Positions 38,501 through 45,842 are shown, counted from the first letter of the stretch. The stretch is 64,000 bases of DNA from Devosia psychrophila (GCF_000971275.1 NZ_LAPV01000056.1:1-64000); one strand, 5' to 3'. Made by a program: numbers and translations. Notes: generated from the letters alone by a model not told the origin.

Positions 38501-39446
38501 TTGCGACGACGATGACGACGACGATGCCGGTTCAGGCAGCAATAACCCGCTGCCGGTAGGCGGATCGCTCGTCGGTACTCTAGCGAGCGACGTGCTGATG
38601 GGTACCGCTGGTGCGGACCTGATCTTCGGCATGGCAGGGACGGACCATATCGTCGCTGGCGCCGGGGTGGACGTGATCACGGCCGATGCAGGCGACGACT
38701 TTGTCGGTGCCGGAGCAGGACGTGACATTGTTTTCGGCGGAACTGGCAATGATGATGTGCTGGGCGGTGCCGATGCCGACCTGATCTACGGCGAAGATGG
38801 CAATGACCGCATTTTCGGCGATGACGGCAATGACATGCTCGACGGCGGGAACGGCAACGACACCGTGTTTGGCGGCACCGGCAACGACATGTTCATCGGC
38901 CATATCGGCGATGGCAACGACACTTACGATGGTGGAGAAGGGATCGACACGCTTGATTTTGGTTCGCTCACGGCGGCCGTTACCGTCGACTTTGGAACCG
39001 GCGTCGGGGGCCGCGGCAGCGTAGTGGGTGCCCAGTCTGGCACCGATACTCTCTACAGCGTGGAAAACATCACGACAGGATCTGGGAACGATCGGATCGT
39101 CGCCAGCTTGGCGGTGAATGTCATGGACGGCGGCGACGGTAACGACGTCTTCGTGTTCGGCTCAGTGGCTGCTGCTAATGGCGATACCATCCTTGGCTTC
39201 GAGGCCGGCGACAAGATCGACCTGTCCGGGATCGACGCCAATGCCGATGTTGCGGGGGTGCAGCGCTTCAGCCTGATCGGCGGCCAGGCGGCGACTGCAC
39301 CGGCTCAACTGGTGATCACTCATGAAAGCCGCGGCGACGGTGATTTCACCATCGTGTCGGGGAATGTGAATGCGGGAAACGCGGGTGATTTCCACATCGA
39401 GCTTGCCGGTAACCACACCCTGACCAACCAAGACTTCAATCTCTAG
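29526..39446 (+). CDS. giant RTX protein with two animal-type heme peroxidase domains
   Basis: This encodes 3306 residues with no signal peptide, as expected for type I secretion. Peroxidase domain 1 (about 330-1130) has distal GQFFDHGLDL (H380) and proximal RFGHSM (H806). RTX calcium-binding repeats follow at about 1198-1335 and 1506-1539, an Ig-like segment at 1672-1776, and more RTX repeats at 1792-2052. Peroxidase domain 2 (2256-2917) has GQYIDHGMDF (H2364) and RFGHSL (H2640). An Asp-rich linker (2920-3004), RTX repeats (3018-3142) and a C-terminal secretion region ending DFNL complete it. The layout resembles MopA Mn(II)-oxidising peroxidases and peroxicins; the substrate (Mn, halide or phenolic) is not determinable. 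The export genes follow directly. Confidence 0.9.
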   Translation: MATYETSFVVDMGDLNKILQQIKVAERNVAGESLVDIIGQDASLLPIGLRTVDGSNNHLLPGQSQTGAADQIFPRLLTPVYSNDADGDTIMLAPPGTPGFPDGLFATNTNYNPTTAPVPGPVNSHSVVDADPRIISNLIVDQTLTNKSALVAALLVAGAADPSAAADAILAARDAAAISIANTATHTAYVNAEAAAGQVQTTLGSLLAELATFRTGMNDNILDADDATAVNNAAQAAHAASLAQDAVVASLQSNSGVSAAVVSEAQTVQASLASLDSILSGYALLTAGSFSFAQFNDLVNAQTLATGISTDATANLLALSQAETGTSQAGAATALTELIEANGLEISSDGSILIEHRSADIGLSPPNSVWMAFFGQFFDHGLDLVTKGGNGTIYIPLQADDPLIAGADHILGGAGAADDLPAHLRFMALSRTTGFNADGTPSPTGTESQNTTTPFIDQNQTYTSSASHQAFLREYRLTVDSPAAGTALDSYAVNTGRMLNGANGGVANWAEVKDQAKEKLGLTMDDRDVLDVPQLVVDAYGKIILGANGFAQVMVTVIEVVAGVTFTTLLTVEGKAHGLDLHNITLADLPASFVAHPGGTFVVHTVGTGHAFLNDIANTAGPVVIGGALAADADNINGNAVPNDGQGHNTQYDNELLDKHFITGDGRGNENIGLTAVHTIFHSEHNRLVEANKDTIIASGNLATINEWLAPGAGGVRQELDQAELDGLNALSGQARATAIDALNWDGERLFQAARFVTEMQYQHLVFEEFARRIQPNVDPFVFTNSADLNPAIVAEFAHTVYRFGHSMLTDTVDRFDSDLSLVNSNVPGADDPLQLTLIQAFLNPDEFSKSGVNDEAATGSIIRGMSREVGAEIDEFVVEALRNNLLGLPLDLPALNIARGRETGIPSLNDSRAQIYAMTGAVDVKPYTSWTDFAQHLKHPLSVINFIAAYGTHEAITSALTLEGKRSAATLLVLGDGNNADGVTINGVTYSNDERLAFLNGSDLYATGGSDPAAIARLAAAAIGSLGGLNTVDLWIGGLAEELNEFGGQLGSTFNYIFEYQMEHLQNSDRFYYLSRTQGMNLLNLLEPNTFTDLVMRNTDLGEIHSTHLPANLMSVADMILELDNIPGQENYSGVAARDGTNPDDRSLLDPVWEDAFLQSIDPKVLRLQGTLRVGQVDADGKPIYDGGVLKFSGGEHVVLGGTEGNDTLIGDKGIDALWGDGGNDYLNAGMESDHVYGGEGDDIIEDPFGDDFLRGEAGDDVIVADTGLDLLFGGEGQDFIMGVTDFKEVFAGPGNDFVLGGTAPDGLLGNEGDDWLEGGEGFDSLSGENSELFFDSPIIGHDILNGQGNDTDYDGESGDDIMVQGAGIQRNNGMLGFDWAIQKGDPNNGVIDLGISRFLTQTALTLRDRNDSVEAASGWKHNDTLIGTSAPVGAVGVQTGPIGGPLTDSFLLSQNVALIRNFEDFLKLAPGAVIGQSAATVAAMAVRNAHFSSLTPDTTVFDPTGGGDILLGGAGSDTITGNAGNDLIDGDRWLNVRIAMHDTKDLSSIPVTSVDGLTSIVTGSGHADWDGKTLADLMRTGKINPGQLEAVRELITDGVLASDVDVAVYHGNRADFSIVVNANGTVTVTDNVVAPIFDVDGVTRIPLLDDEGVDTLVNMERIRFADGEIAINKPPTGAPVISDLTPTEGQQLSLNTASIADLNGLGAFSYQWQSSANGTTWTNIAGATNSTFTPQDINLLGFNGLDAQAGLMLRARVSFTDGDGNTEQLFSAPTGPTGANWASPIAATFNGTAGDDIANGSNGLTFNNVFIAGGADTLIGNAGDDLLIGNNGIDLLNGGTGNDTLNGGNQTDTVTYANASGSVSVSLVTNSATGADGIDTLIGIENITGGGFNDTLTGNGQANVLTGAGGNDSVTGGAGTDTAVFAGNASNSSFALSGANIVVTDLTGAEGTDTLDSIETLSFAGANYTVVQGSAAADANLNGAAGSQAIFGWAGNDSLSGGAGSDILMGGADNDTINGGTNNDLILWRAGDGRDFIDGGANVDTLHVNGDASAETFAIYAVTPANVAIRTALQTSLGTTFNANTEIVITRTSGTVTTVIAELDNIEEISINNLNVTANDGGGLNTAGSGDTITVSGDFTTTSLNFSTITVNGTAGNDTVNIASLTSAHRIVFHSNGGNDTVVGNLRPQDVIDLAPGSSLASYHSTVDGNGTTTFSNGTHSITFASTGTPQFVESGPSNGGNAVTGAFDYSASDLSGLKALINGQQPAGGDDGLTTGVRNLSGHGNNIANPTWGSADEPFTRITSAHYGAPDANGNLAINPIFAGLDPRNISNILGTQEADLPHANNDANIFFMAMGQYIDHGMDFLGKGGNGTVQIGDAGGSSSTNPADLSRGTVAGYDANGVPLHINHTSPFIDQNQAYGSNALVGALLREGDGQGGLTSHLLQGSVDPSNANFKLLPTLRELIEHHWANNTEFAMPDGSLVAFQAYFAGLVNSSGVINPAMLPAMTSNFMGSGHSLLLDTNPYINVLDHYVAGDGRANENYALTSIHTIWARNHNFHVDALEAAGFQGTAEELFQAAKIVNEAEYQRVVFNEYADVLLGGLRGGVDSTHGFDGYDPTLNPGISQEFAASVFRFGHSLIGQTMTILDADGNPTQVSLFDAFLNPSNDADAFTLPMAQLNAYGYFPQPGYEQFGVGSIIGGIVTQPAEEVDFNLVDAIRNDLVRINADLFAFNEARGWDLGLGTLNQVRRDLANSNDPHVQESASYAGDLSPYVSWEDFQARNGLSATVINQFRQAFPDLLVAAADVVAFAAINPGILVMQADGSGIVKGIDRVDLWLGGLAEQHINGGVVGQTFWVVLQDQFDRLQDGDRFYYLDRVEGFDFYQNFVDGEGFSDIIARNTGLTNLPEHIFQTDELNDGADGDDGEDGDGTPIGDDEDNDDGDDTDGDGDDQDDGDQDDGDNGDGDGDADNDDDGDDDDGEPIVPGGDGCDDDDDDDAGSGSNNPLPVGGSLVGTLASDVLMGTAGADLIFGMAGTDHIVAGAGVDVITADAGDDFVGAGAGRDIVFGGTGNDDVLGGADADLIYGEDGNDRIFGDDGNDMLDGGNGNDTVFGGTGNDMFIGHIGDGNDTYDGGEGIDTLDFGSLTAAVTVDFGTGVGGRGSVVGAQSGTDTLYSVENITTGSGNDRIVASLAVNVMDGGDGNDVFVFGSVAAANGDTILGFEAGDKIDLSGIDANADVAGVQRFSLIGGQAATAPAQLVITHESRGDGDFTIVSGNVNAGNAGDFHIELAGNHTLTNQDFNL

Positions 39447-39503
39447 CACGAGTGGCCCCGGCGGATGTCGGCGGGGCCTCACACAAGATTAGGGATCACT
39501 TCC

Positions 39504-41282
39504 ATGACATCGTCAAACTCCAAAGCTCTCGCCGAACACCGTGGCGATCTGATGCTGAAGCGCGAATTCAAGGGCATCGGCGTCTTCCTGTTCTGGATTT
39601 CAGGAATTATCAACGTGCTGGCGCTGACCGGCTCGTTCTACATGCTGCAGATTTATGATCGCGCATTGGCCAGCGGCTCTATTCCTACGCTGGTCGCGCT
39701 CTCGATCCTGGCGATTGGCCTCTACCTATCGCAAGGGGTGTTCGACATCATCCGCGCGCAGGTGCTGGTGCGCATCGGCGCCCAGCTCGACCGGATCCTG
39801 TCGCCAATTGCCCATCGCGTGAGCGTGGACATGCCGCGTTTCGGCTTCTCGACGTCGGAATCGCTGGAGCGCGGGCGCGATGTCGATACCTTGCGCGGAT
39901 TTATGGGCAGCCAGGGACCGATGGCGCTGTTTGATCTACCGTGGGTGCCACTCTACGTGTTGTTCGTCTACCTGCTGCACCCATTGCTTGGTGCAGTCAC
40001 CCTGGGCGGCGCCGTTGTTTTGACATTGCTCACCATTCTTACGGAGTTACGATCCCGCAAATTGTCGAGCGCCGCCCAACAGGCAAATGTCGCGCGCGGA
40101 ACGATTGCGGATTCCAATGCCCGCAACGCTGAAATTCTCAAGGCAATGGGTTTTTCCGGCCGAGCAGTGGCGCGTTACACCGCGGCCAATCAGGAGCATA
40201 TCCAGTTGCAGACCAAGGCCAGTGACGTGATCGGCACTTTCAGTGCCATTTCGCGGGTGCTGCGCATGTTGTTGCAATCGACGCTCCTTGGCCTTGGCGC
40301 CTATCTAACGATCAAAGGACAGATGTCGGCCGGCTCGATTATTGCGGTTTCGGTTGCCTCCTCACGCGCTCTCGCGCCGATAGATTTGGCGATCGGCAAC
40401 TGGAAGGGCGTGGTGGGAGCCAGGCAGGCATTCAAGCGTTTGCGCGAAACCATGGTTGCACTGGGCAATATGAGCAAACCATTGCCACTGCCGGCGCCGA
40501 AAAGCTCGATCAAGGTCGAGAAAATCACAGTTTCGGCACCCTCCAATGGCCGTGTCTTGCTATCTGAACTCAGCTTCGAGCTGAAGGCGGGTCAAGCGCT
40601 TGGCGTCATCGGGCCGAGCGGGGGCGGCAAGACGACTTTGATCCGGGCGCTGACGGGCATTTGGCCTACGCTGCGCGGCAGCGTCAGACTTGACGATGCC
40701 GAACTCAATCAGTGGGACGAAGAGGTTATCGGAAATTACGTCGGCTACCTTCCCCAGGAAGTGGCTTTGCTCGACGGGACGATTATCGAGAACATCACCC
40801 GCCTGGCACCAGAGCGCGACGGCCAGGCGATCGTTGCCGCGGCCAAAGCTGCTGGAGTGCACGATATGATCGTCCGCTTGCCGGATGGCTACGACACTCA
40901 ACTCGGCCCAATGGGCACAGCCTTGTCAGCCGGCCAGCGTCAGCGGATTGGCCTCGCTCGAGCACTCTATAAGAACCCCTTTCTGGTTATCATGGACGAG
41001 CCCAATGCTTTTCTGGATGCCGAGGGCGAGCAGGCGCTTAACATTGCGATCGCCGGAGTTCGGGCACGCGGCGGCATTGTCGTCGTGGTTGCACATCGCC
41101 CCAACGTCCTGGCTGAAGTCGATCTGGTCGCGGTCATTCAGAACGGCAAGTTGACGGCCTTTGGCCCAAAAGACCAGATTATCGCTGGACAGCGTGCCGG
41201 GGCACCTATCCCTGCCAATCCGATCCCTGCCAATCCGGAGATCGCCCCGGCGCCCCGCAGAAGCGGCGGATCATGGCTATGA
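39504..41282 (+). CDS. type I secretion system permease/ATPase (PrtD family)
   Basis: This is the inner-membrane ABC exporter, 592 residues from MTSSNSKALAEHRGD. Residues 25-300 hold about six membrane segments. The ATPase half has Walker A IGPSGGGKTT, signature LSAGQRQRIGLAR and Walker B FLVIMDEPNAFLD, with the switch histidine in VVAHRPNV. The start is chosen because AGGGATCACTTCC precedes this ATG. It lies 57 bases after the giant peroxidase gene and should export that protein. The C-terminal tail carries a PIPANP duplication. Confidence 0.93.
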   Translation: MTSSNSKALAEHRGDLMLKREFKGIGVFLFWISGIINVLALTGSFYMLQIYDRALASGSIPTLVALSILAIGLYLSQGVFDIIRAQVLVRIGAQLDRILSPIAHRVSVDMPRFGFSTSESLERGRDVDTLRGFMGSQGPMALFDLPWVPLYVLFVYLLHPLLGAVTLGGAVVLTLLTILTELRSRKLSSAAQQANVARGTIADSNARNAEILKAMGFSGRAVARYTAANQEHIQLQTKASDVIGTFSAISRVLRMLLQSTLLGLGAYLTIKGQMSAGSIIAVSVASSRALAPIDLAIGNWKGVVGARQAFKRLRETMVALGNMSKPLPLPAPKSSIKVEKITVSAPSNGRVLLSELSFELKAGQALGVIGPSGGGKTTLIRALTGIWPTLRGSVRLDDAELNQWDEEVIGNYVGYLPQEVALLDGTIIENITRLAPERDGQAIVAAAKAAGVHDMIVRLPDGYDTQLGPMGTALSAGQRQRIGLARALYKNPFLVIMDEPNAFLDAEGEQALNIAIAGVRARGGIVVVVAHRPNVLAEVDLVAVIQNGKLTAFGPKDQIIAGQRAGAPIPANPIPANPEIAPAPRRSGGSWL

Positions 41283-41292
41283 GCGTGTCATC

Positions 41293-43599
41293 ATGATTAT
41301 CGAACCCAAAAGCACGAGACTAAATGCCGAGCCCGTCGAGAGCCGGAAGACCTTCGAAGGCAGGGGCATGGAACGCCTTTCCAAGGTGCCGATGTACTTT
41401 GCCCTCCTGATCACAGGGGTGGCAGCCTATCTCAAAAGCGTTCTGCCGACCTCGTTTGAAGTCACCGGCCCGCATTTGGGGCGATACCACCCGGACTCTG
41501 ATAGCAACGGCAATGCCCTAAGGGACGCTCGCGAATTCGCAGATCTGGCTAGCATGACCGATATGCTGGACGATCTGGAAACTGGCAGCATCGGCGGCGC
41601 CGACGATGACGGCCCGGCTAACAGCATTAGTGGCGCCTCGGCTTGGGACACCAATTATATACCTTATGAGAGCCCAACGCTCACTTTTGCCAAGGTCTTC
41701 GAAGGCCTTGGGACCACTCACAACTTCTTCCCTGCCGCATTCGGGTTTGCGGCTTTTAACGACAATCGCGGCAACGGGGGATCCAGGGATGGTGGGGGCG
41801 GCGTTGCTTCTACGGCTTCGGGCACTGGCGGTGGCGGCGCTGGCGTTTCCGGTGGCAGCGGCGATACCACAAGTCCGGGCGGTGATCACGATGATGGTGG
41901 TGACGGTAGCAATGGTGGTGGTAACGGGAGCAACGGTGGCGGCACCGGTGGCAATGGTGGCGGCAATGATGGACCTCGCAACAATCGGGCACCAACGGTC
42001 CTGGGGCCGGTCCGTCTCAACGATGTGTTTGCCGGCCAGGTCGTCCTGATCGCTTTGAGTCAGTTGCTGTTCGGCGCGGCCGATGCGGACGAAGACCCGC
42101 TGACGATCATGAATTTGAGCGTGAGTGGGACCGCGGTCACCCATGTCCAGGGCGGCTGGTCGCTGGCGACACTTTCCGGAACGCTTGGCCGCGTGGAATT
42201 TTCTTATGACATTAGCGATGGCCAAGCGGTGGTGCGCCAGACGGCCTATCTCGACATTGTCCGCCACCGTGTTTCCCTGACGCCGAATGACGACCTTTAT
42301 GTCGGGACGCCTTATGACGACGATGTGGACGCGTTGGCTGGTGACGACATCGTCGATGCGCTTGAAGGCGACGATCTGGTGCATGGTGGCGCCGGCAACG
42401 ACCACATCAATGGCGGAGCGGGGCACGATCATCTTTATGGCGACGCGGGCGACGATGTGATTTTTGGCGGCTTTGGCAATGACCTGATCTGGGGCGGTGC
42501 GGGCAATGACCGCCTGTTCGGTGACGCCGGCGACGACACAATTTTCGGAGACGATGGGGACGATTATGTAGCCGGCGGCATCGGCGACGACATCCTGCAT
42601 GGTGGTTCGGGCGATGACGCCATTGTTGGCGAAGACGGCAATGACATACTGCTGGGTGACGCCGGCGACGACCAAATGGACGGCGGCGCCAGCGATGATG
42701 TCCTGCAGGGCGGGGAAGGCGGCGACAGGCTTCTCGGCCAAGCCGGTAACGATGTGCTGCTTGGTGAAAGCGGCTGCGACCTGCTGCGGGCTGGCGATGG
42801 CGAAGACTATTTATCGGGCGGTTCTGGGGGGGATCGACTTTACGGCGATGGCGGCAATGACATTCTCGCCGGTGATAGTGGTAACGACTACCTCGATGGT
42901 GGCGCCGGCGACGACACCATTGATGGCGGCGCCGGGTGCGATACTCTTGTCGGCGGGTCCGGAGCCGACCGCATGACCGGTGGTCAGGGCGATGATGTGG
43001 TCAATGCAGGCTGGGGAAATGACACCATTATCGCCGATGCCGGCGATGACCACATCGATGGCGGGGAAGGGTCCGACACGCTCGATTTTTCAACAGCATG
43101 CGACGACGTCACCGTGGACATGGTTGCTGGCAGGATGCGGAGCGAGCACCTGGGCGAGGATTGTTTCAGCAACGTTGAAAATATTGTGGGTGGGGCCGGC
43201 GACGATCTCTTTATCGTCAATGCCAATCTAAAAGTCAGTCTTTCGGGCGGCGGCGGGCACAACCTGTTCGTATTCGAGAGGGCCAATGGCACCCCGTCGG
43301 TAAGCGCGACTGTTGTACATGACATCCTGGACTTCGTGGTGGGGGATCGAATTCTGGTCAAGGATTACGACATAAGCCACCAGTCGGAACGCGCCCAGGA
43401 CGACTTCTTCAAGGTAGTCTACGAACACGACAATGACGACTGGCTGAGATCGGACCTGCCGGTGATAGTGACCTACGAGCGCCTGAATAATGTCGATCAC
43501 ACCATTATCCAGGCCGACATGAACCGTGACTCCATCTTCGAGGTCAAGATCGACCTTGTTGGCGTCCACATTCCCTTAATGGCCGACTATCACGCCTGA
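41293..43599 (+). CDS. second large RTX protein with cadherin-like domain
   Basis: This 768-residue protein has a short hydrophobic segment near residues 30-50 (VPMYFALLITGVAAYLKSVL), a Gly/Ser/Asn-rich stretch, and a cadherin-like domain beginning NRAPTVLGPVRLNDVF. About 25 GGxGxDxL-type calcium-binding nonapeptides then run from about residue 350 to 600. A C-terminal domain (DFVVGDRILVKDYDISHQSE) follows. There is no catalytic motif. Four cysteines lie in or just after the repeats, unusual for a type I secreted protein. It sits between the ABC gene and the adaptor gene, so it is probably a co-secreted or accessory partner. Confidence 0.85.
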   Translation: MIIEPKSTRLNAEPVESRKTFEGRGMERLSKVPMYFALLITGVAAYLKSVLPTSFEVTGPHLGRYHPDSDSNGNALRDAREFADLASMTDMLDDLETGSIGGADDDGPANSISGASAWDTNYIPYESPTLTFAKVFEGLGTTHNFFPAAFGFAAFNDNRGNGGSRDGGGGVASTASGTGGGGAGVSGGSGDTTSPGGDHDDGGDGSNGGGNGSNGGGTGGNGGGNDGPRNNRAPTVLGPVRLNDVFAGQVVLIALSQLLFGAADADEDPLTIMNLSVSGTAVTHVQGGWSLATLSGTLGRVEFSYDISDGQAVVRQTAYLDIVRHRVSLTPNDDLYVGTPYDDDVDALAGDDIVDALEGDDLVHGGAGNDHINGGAGHDHLYGDAGDDVIFGGFGNDLIWGGAGNDRLFGDAGDDTIFGDDGDDYVAGGIGDDILHGGSGDDAIVGEDGNDILLGDAGDDQMDGGASDDVLQGGEGGDRLLGQAGNDVLLGESGCDLLRAGDGEDYLSGGSGGDRLYGDGGNDILAGDSGNDYLDGGAGDDTIDGGAGCDTLVGGSGADRMTGGQGDDVVNAGWGNDTIIADAGDDHIDGGEGSDTLDFSTACDDVTVDMVAGRMRSEHLGEDCFSNVENIVGGAGDDLFIVNANLKVSLSGGGGHNLFVFERANGTPSVSATVVHDILDFVVGDRILVKDYDISHQSERAQDDFFKVVYEHDNDDWLRSDLPVIVTYERLNNVDHTIIQADMNRDSIFEVKIDLVGVHIPLMADYHA

Positions 43600-43640
43600 C
43601 AAATTTTCCCTTCAAACGCAGCGTAGCGCGGAGTGACCCG

Positions 43641-44990
43641 ATGACAACGATGGACATTACGACTTTTCCAGGCACCGGCCGGACACTGCGGTCGAGAAAA
43701 GCAAAGCCGGATCCAGCCTTTTCAACGCGCGGACGGGTGGTCTGGGGCGTCTTGTTTGCCCTGTTTCTAGTGGTCGGTGTCGGAGGCTGGTCGGCGACGG
43801 CCAAGTTGTCCGGAGCCATCATTGGATCTGGCACCGTGCTGGTCGATGAAGATGTCAAAGTACTGCAGCACATCGACGGCGGGGTTGTGCGCGAAATTGC
43901 CGTGCGCGTTGGCGATGCTGTTACGGCGGGGCAGGTTCTCATCAGGCTGGACGACGTGCAAATCCGTGCTGAACAAAGCATCATCAATGGCCAAATGGCT
44001 GAACTCATCGCTCGCGAGGCACGCCTGCTCGCAGAACGCGACGGGACGGAGGCGATCGCTTTTCCTGATAACTTCCTAAGTCTGTATCCCGGTGCTGACG
44101 CTATCGCGCGGGGCGAGCGCCAACTGTTCGAAGGCAACAAGGTCAACCTTCAATCGCGGGAACAGCAATTGCGACTTCAGGCAAGTCAAATGGAACAGGA
44201 GATCAGTGGGCTGACCTTCCAACGAACGGCCCTGACGACTGAGCTTGGACTGGTGACCGAAGAGCAAGTACGGGTCAAGCCATTGGTCGATAAGGCGCTC
44301 GTGGAAGCCGCCCGTCTCACAACCCTCGACCGCGACATCGCTCGCATGCAGGGTCAAGAAGGCGAGCTGGATGCCAATTTGGCCCGCAGCCGGTCCCGTG
44401 TCAGTGAAATTGCACTGCAAGTTCTCGCCCTGCGCCAGACAATGCGAACCGACGCGCAACGCGAATTGCGAGACATACAGGCCAAGGTGGCTGAGCTCAC
44501 GGAGCGGTTACGCGCCGTGGACGAGCGTTTTGCGAGAACAGACATCCGCGCGCCCGTTGCCGGAACTGTAAACGAGCTCATGGTCTCAACACTCGGTGGC
44601 GTCATCACGCCGGCGGAACGCCTGCTCACCATCGTGCCGGTCGATGCGGAACTTAAAATCGAATTTAGGATTGCCCCTAAAGATATTGATCAGATTTCGC
44701 TCGAACAGCCGGCTAAGCTGAGGTTTTCAGCTTTTAACCAGCGCACGACGCCCCAGATCGACGGACGGATAGTGCGCGTGTCTGCCGCGGCTCAAAAGGA
44801 CCCACAAACCGGCGAAAGCTACTACTTGGGCGAAGTTGCCGTAACTGGAGACATTTCTGTTTTTGGCAGCAGGGGGCTCGTGCCGGGCATGCCAGTGGAA
44901 GTGTTCGTGCAAACTGATGAACAGACAGCAATCGCCTACTTCACCAAGCCGTTCACTGATCAAATAAATCGGACTTTCAAGGAGGAATAA
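43641..44990 (+). CDS. HlyD-family periplasmic adaptor of type I secretion
   Basis: This is the membrane fusion protein linking the ABC exporter to an outer-membrane TolC-type channel, 449 residues. One membrane segment (VVWGVLFALFLVVGVGGWSA, near residues 34-53) precedes the biotinyl-like half-motif VLQHIDGGVVREIAVRVGD, a long coiled-coil hairpin, and the closing barrel (TDIRAPVAGTVNELMVSTLG). No TolC-like gene lies in the window, so the channel must be encoded elsewhere. GGAGTGACCCG precedes the ATG. Confidence 0.93.
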   Translation: MTTMDITTFPGTGRTLRSRKAKPDPAFSTRGRVVWGVLFALFLVVGVGGWSATAKLSGAIIGSGTVLVDEDVKVLQHIDGGVVREIAVRVGDAVTAGQVLIRLDDVQIRAEQSIINGQMAELIAREARLLAERDGTEAIAFPDNFLSLYPGADAIARGERQLFEGNKVNLQSREQQLRLQASQMEQEISGLTFQRTALTTELGLVTEEQVRVKPLVDKALVEAARLTTLDRDIARMQGQEGELDANLARSRSRVSEIALQVLALRQTMRTDAQRELRDIQAKVAELTERLRAVDERFARTDIRAPVAGTVNELMVSTLGGVITPAERLLTIVPVDAELKIEFRIAPKDIDQISLEQPAKLRFSAFNQRTTPQIDGRIVRVSAAAQKDPQTGESYYLGEVAVTGDISVFGSRGLVPGMPVEVFVQTDEQTAIAYFTKPFTDQINRTFKEE

Positions 44991-45179
44991 GCCAGCTTGC
45001 GGGCGCTTTCGCGGACGCTGAGCGGAGACGTCCCTGACCGGTCAGGACAATCAGAGGTGGCGCCAGCGTTAATCACAATTTTAAGATGACGCATCATTTA
45101 TTTTTACTTCTTTAATAATCGGTTATGATCTCCGTAGTTCACCGGAGAGAGGGTTGCCAGAGATGGCAACGCCGCCGTG

Positions 45180-45842
45180 ATGCAAAAACTATCTATCGCG
45201 TTTGCTGACGATCATCCTGTTCTCCTTCGTGGGATGTCTGGGCTTTTTGCCGAGCACGACAATTATGTGATTGCTGGCCAAGTGAGCAGTGCAGACGCGG
45301 CTATTGCTCTGGTACTCAGCAAACACCCTGACATTCTGATCACCGACCTCAGTATGCCGGGCGACGTTTTTGGGGCCATCGGTAAGATAGCGCTTCAAGC
45401 CCCACTGACCCGGGTAATTGTTTTTACAGCCTTTTCCAGTGTGGAGTCCGCACTAAAGGCGCTGAGTGCCGGCGCTGTTGGCTTCGTGCTTAAAGGAAGT
45501 CTCTGCGAAGAACTATTCGAAGCTGTGACGACCGTTCGCACTGGCGAAGTTTACATAACCCGCCAATATGCTGCCCAAGTTATGGCGGGCTTGCGCGACG
45601 AAAATCGCCGTCGCTCGCTTAATGCAGCGATCCGGTTGAGTGTCCGGGAAAAACAGATTGTCGGCCAGTTGCTCCAGGCGCGGACCAACAAAGAGATTGC
45701 TGAAGTCTTGAAGATAAGCGAAAAAACCGTCAAGCATTACATGACGTCGTTAATGTCTAAATTACATGCTCGAAACCGTGTCGAAGTCGCTGTTGCCGCC
45801 CAAAAAAACAACGAATTAGAGAGAAGCTCCGCATCAAATTAG
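45180..45842 (+). CDS. NarL/FixJ-type response regulator
   Basis: This 220-residue protein has a receiver domain with D10-D11 (FADDHPVLLRG) and phospho-site D56 (ILITDLSMPG), and a C-terminal LuxR helix-turn-helix (LSVREKQIVGQLLQARTNKE, then ISEKTVKHYMTSLMSKLHAR). A GTG one codon earlier is an alternative start. It is 190 bases downstream of the adaptor gene, and no kinase is adjacent on this side. The NarX-like kinase at the left end of the island is the natural partner. It is AT-richer than most of the window. Confidence 0.88.
   Translation: MQKLSIAFADDHPVLLRGMSGLFAEHDNYVIAGQVSSADAAIALVLSKHPDILITDLSMPGDVFGAIGKIALQAPLTRVIVFTAFSSVESALKALSAGAVGFVLKGSLCEELFEAVTTVRTGEVYITRQYAAQVMAGLRDENRRRSLNAAIRLSVREKQIVGQLLQARTNKEIAEVLKISEKTVKHYMTSLMSKLHARNRVEVAVAAQKNNELERSSASN

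Noticed and set aside
42300-43100. Regular short repeats that look like a CRISPR array
   Set aside because: The periodicity is 27 bases, coding for nine-residue RTX repeats with degenerate DNA; there are no spacers and no cas genes.
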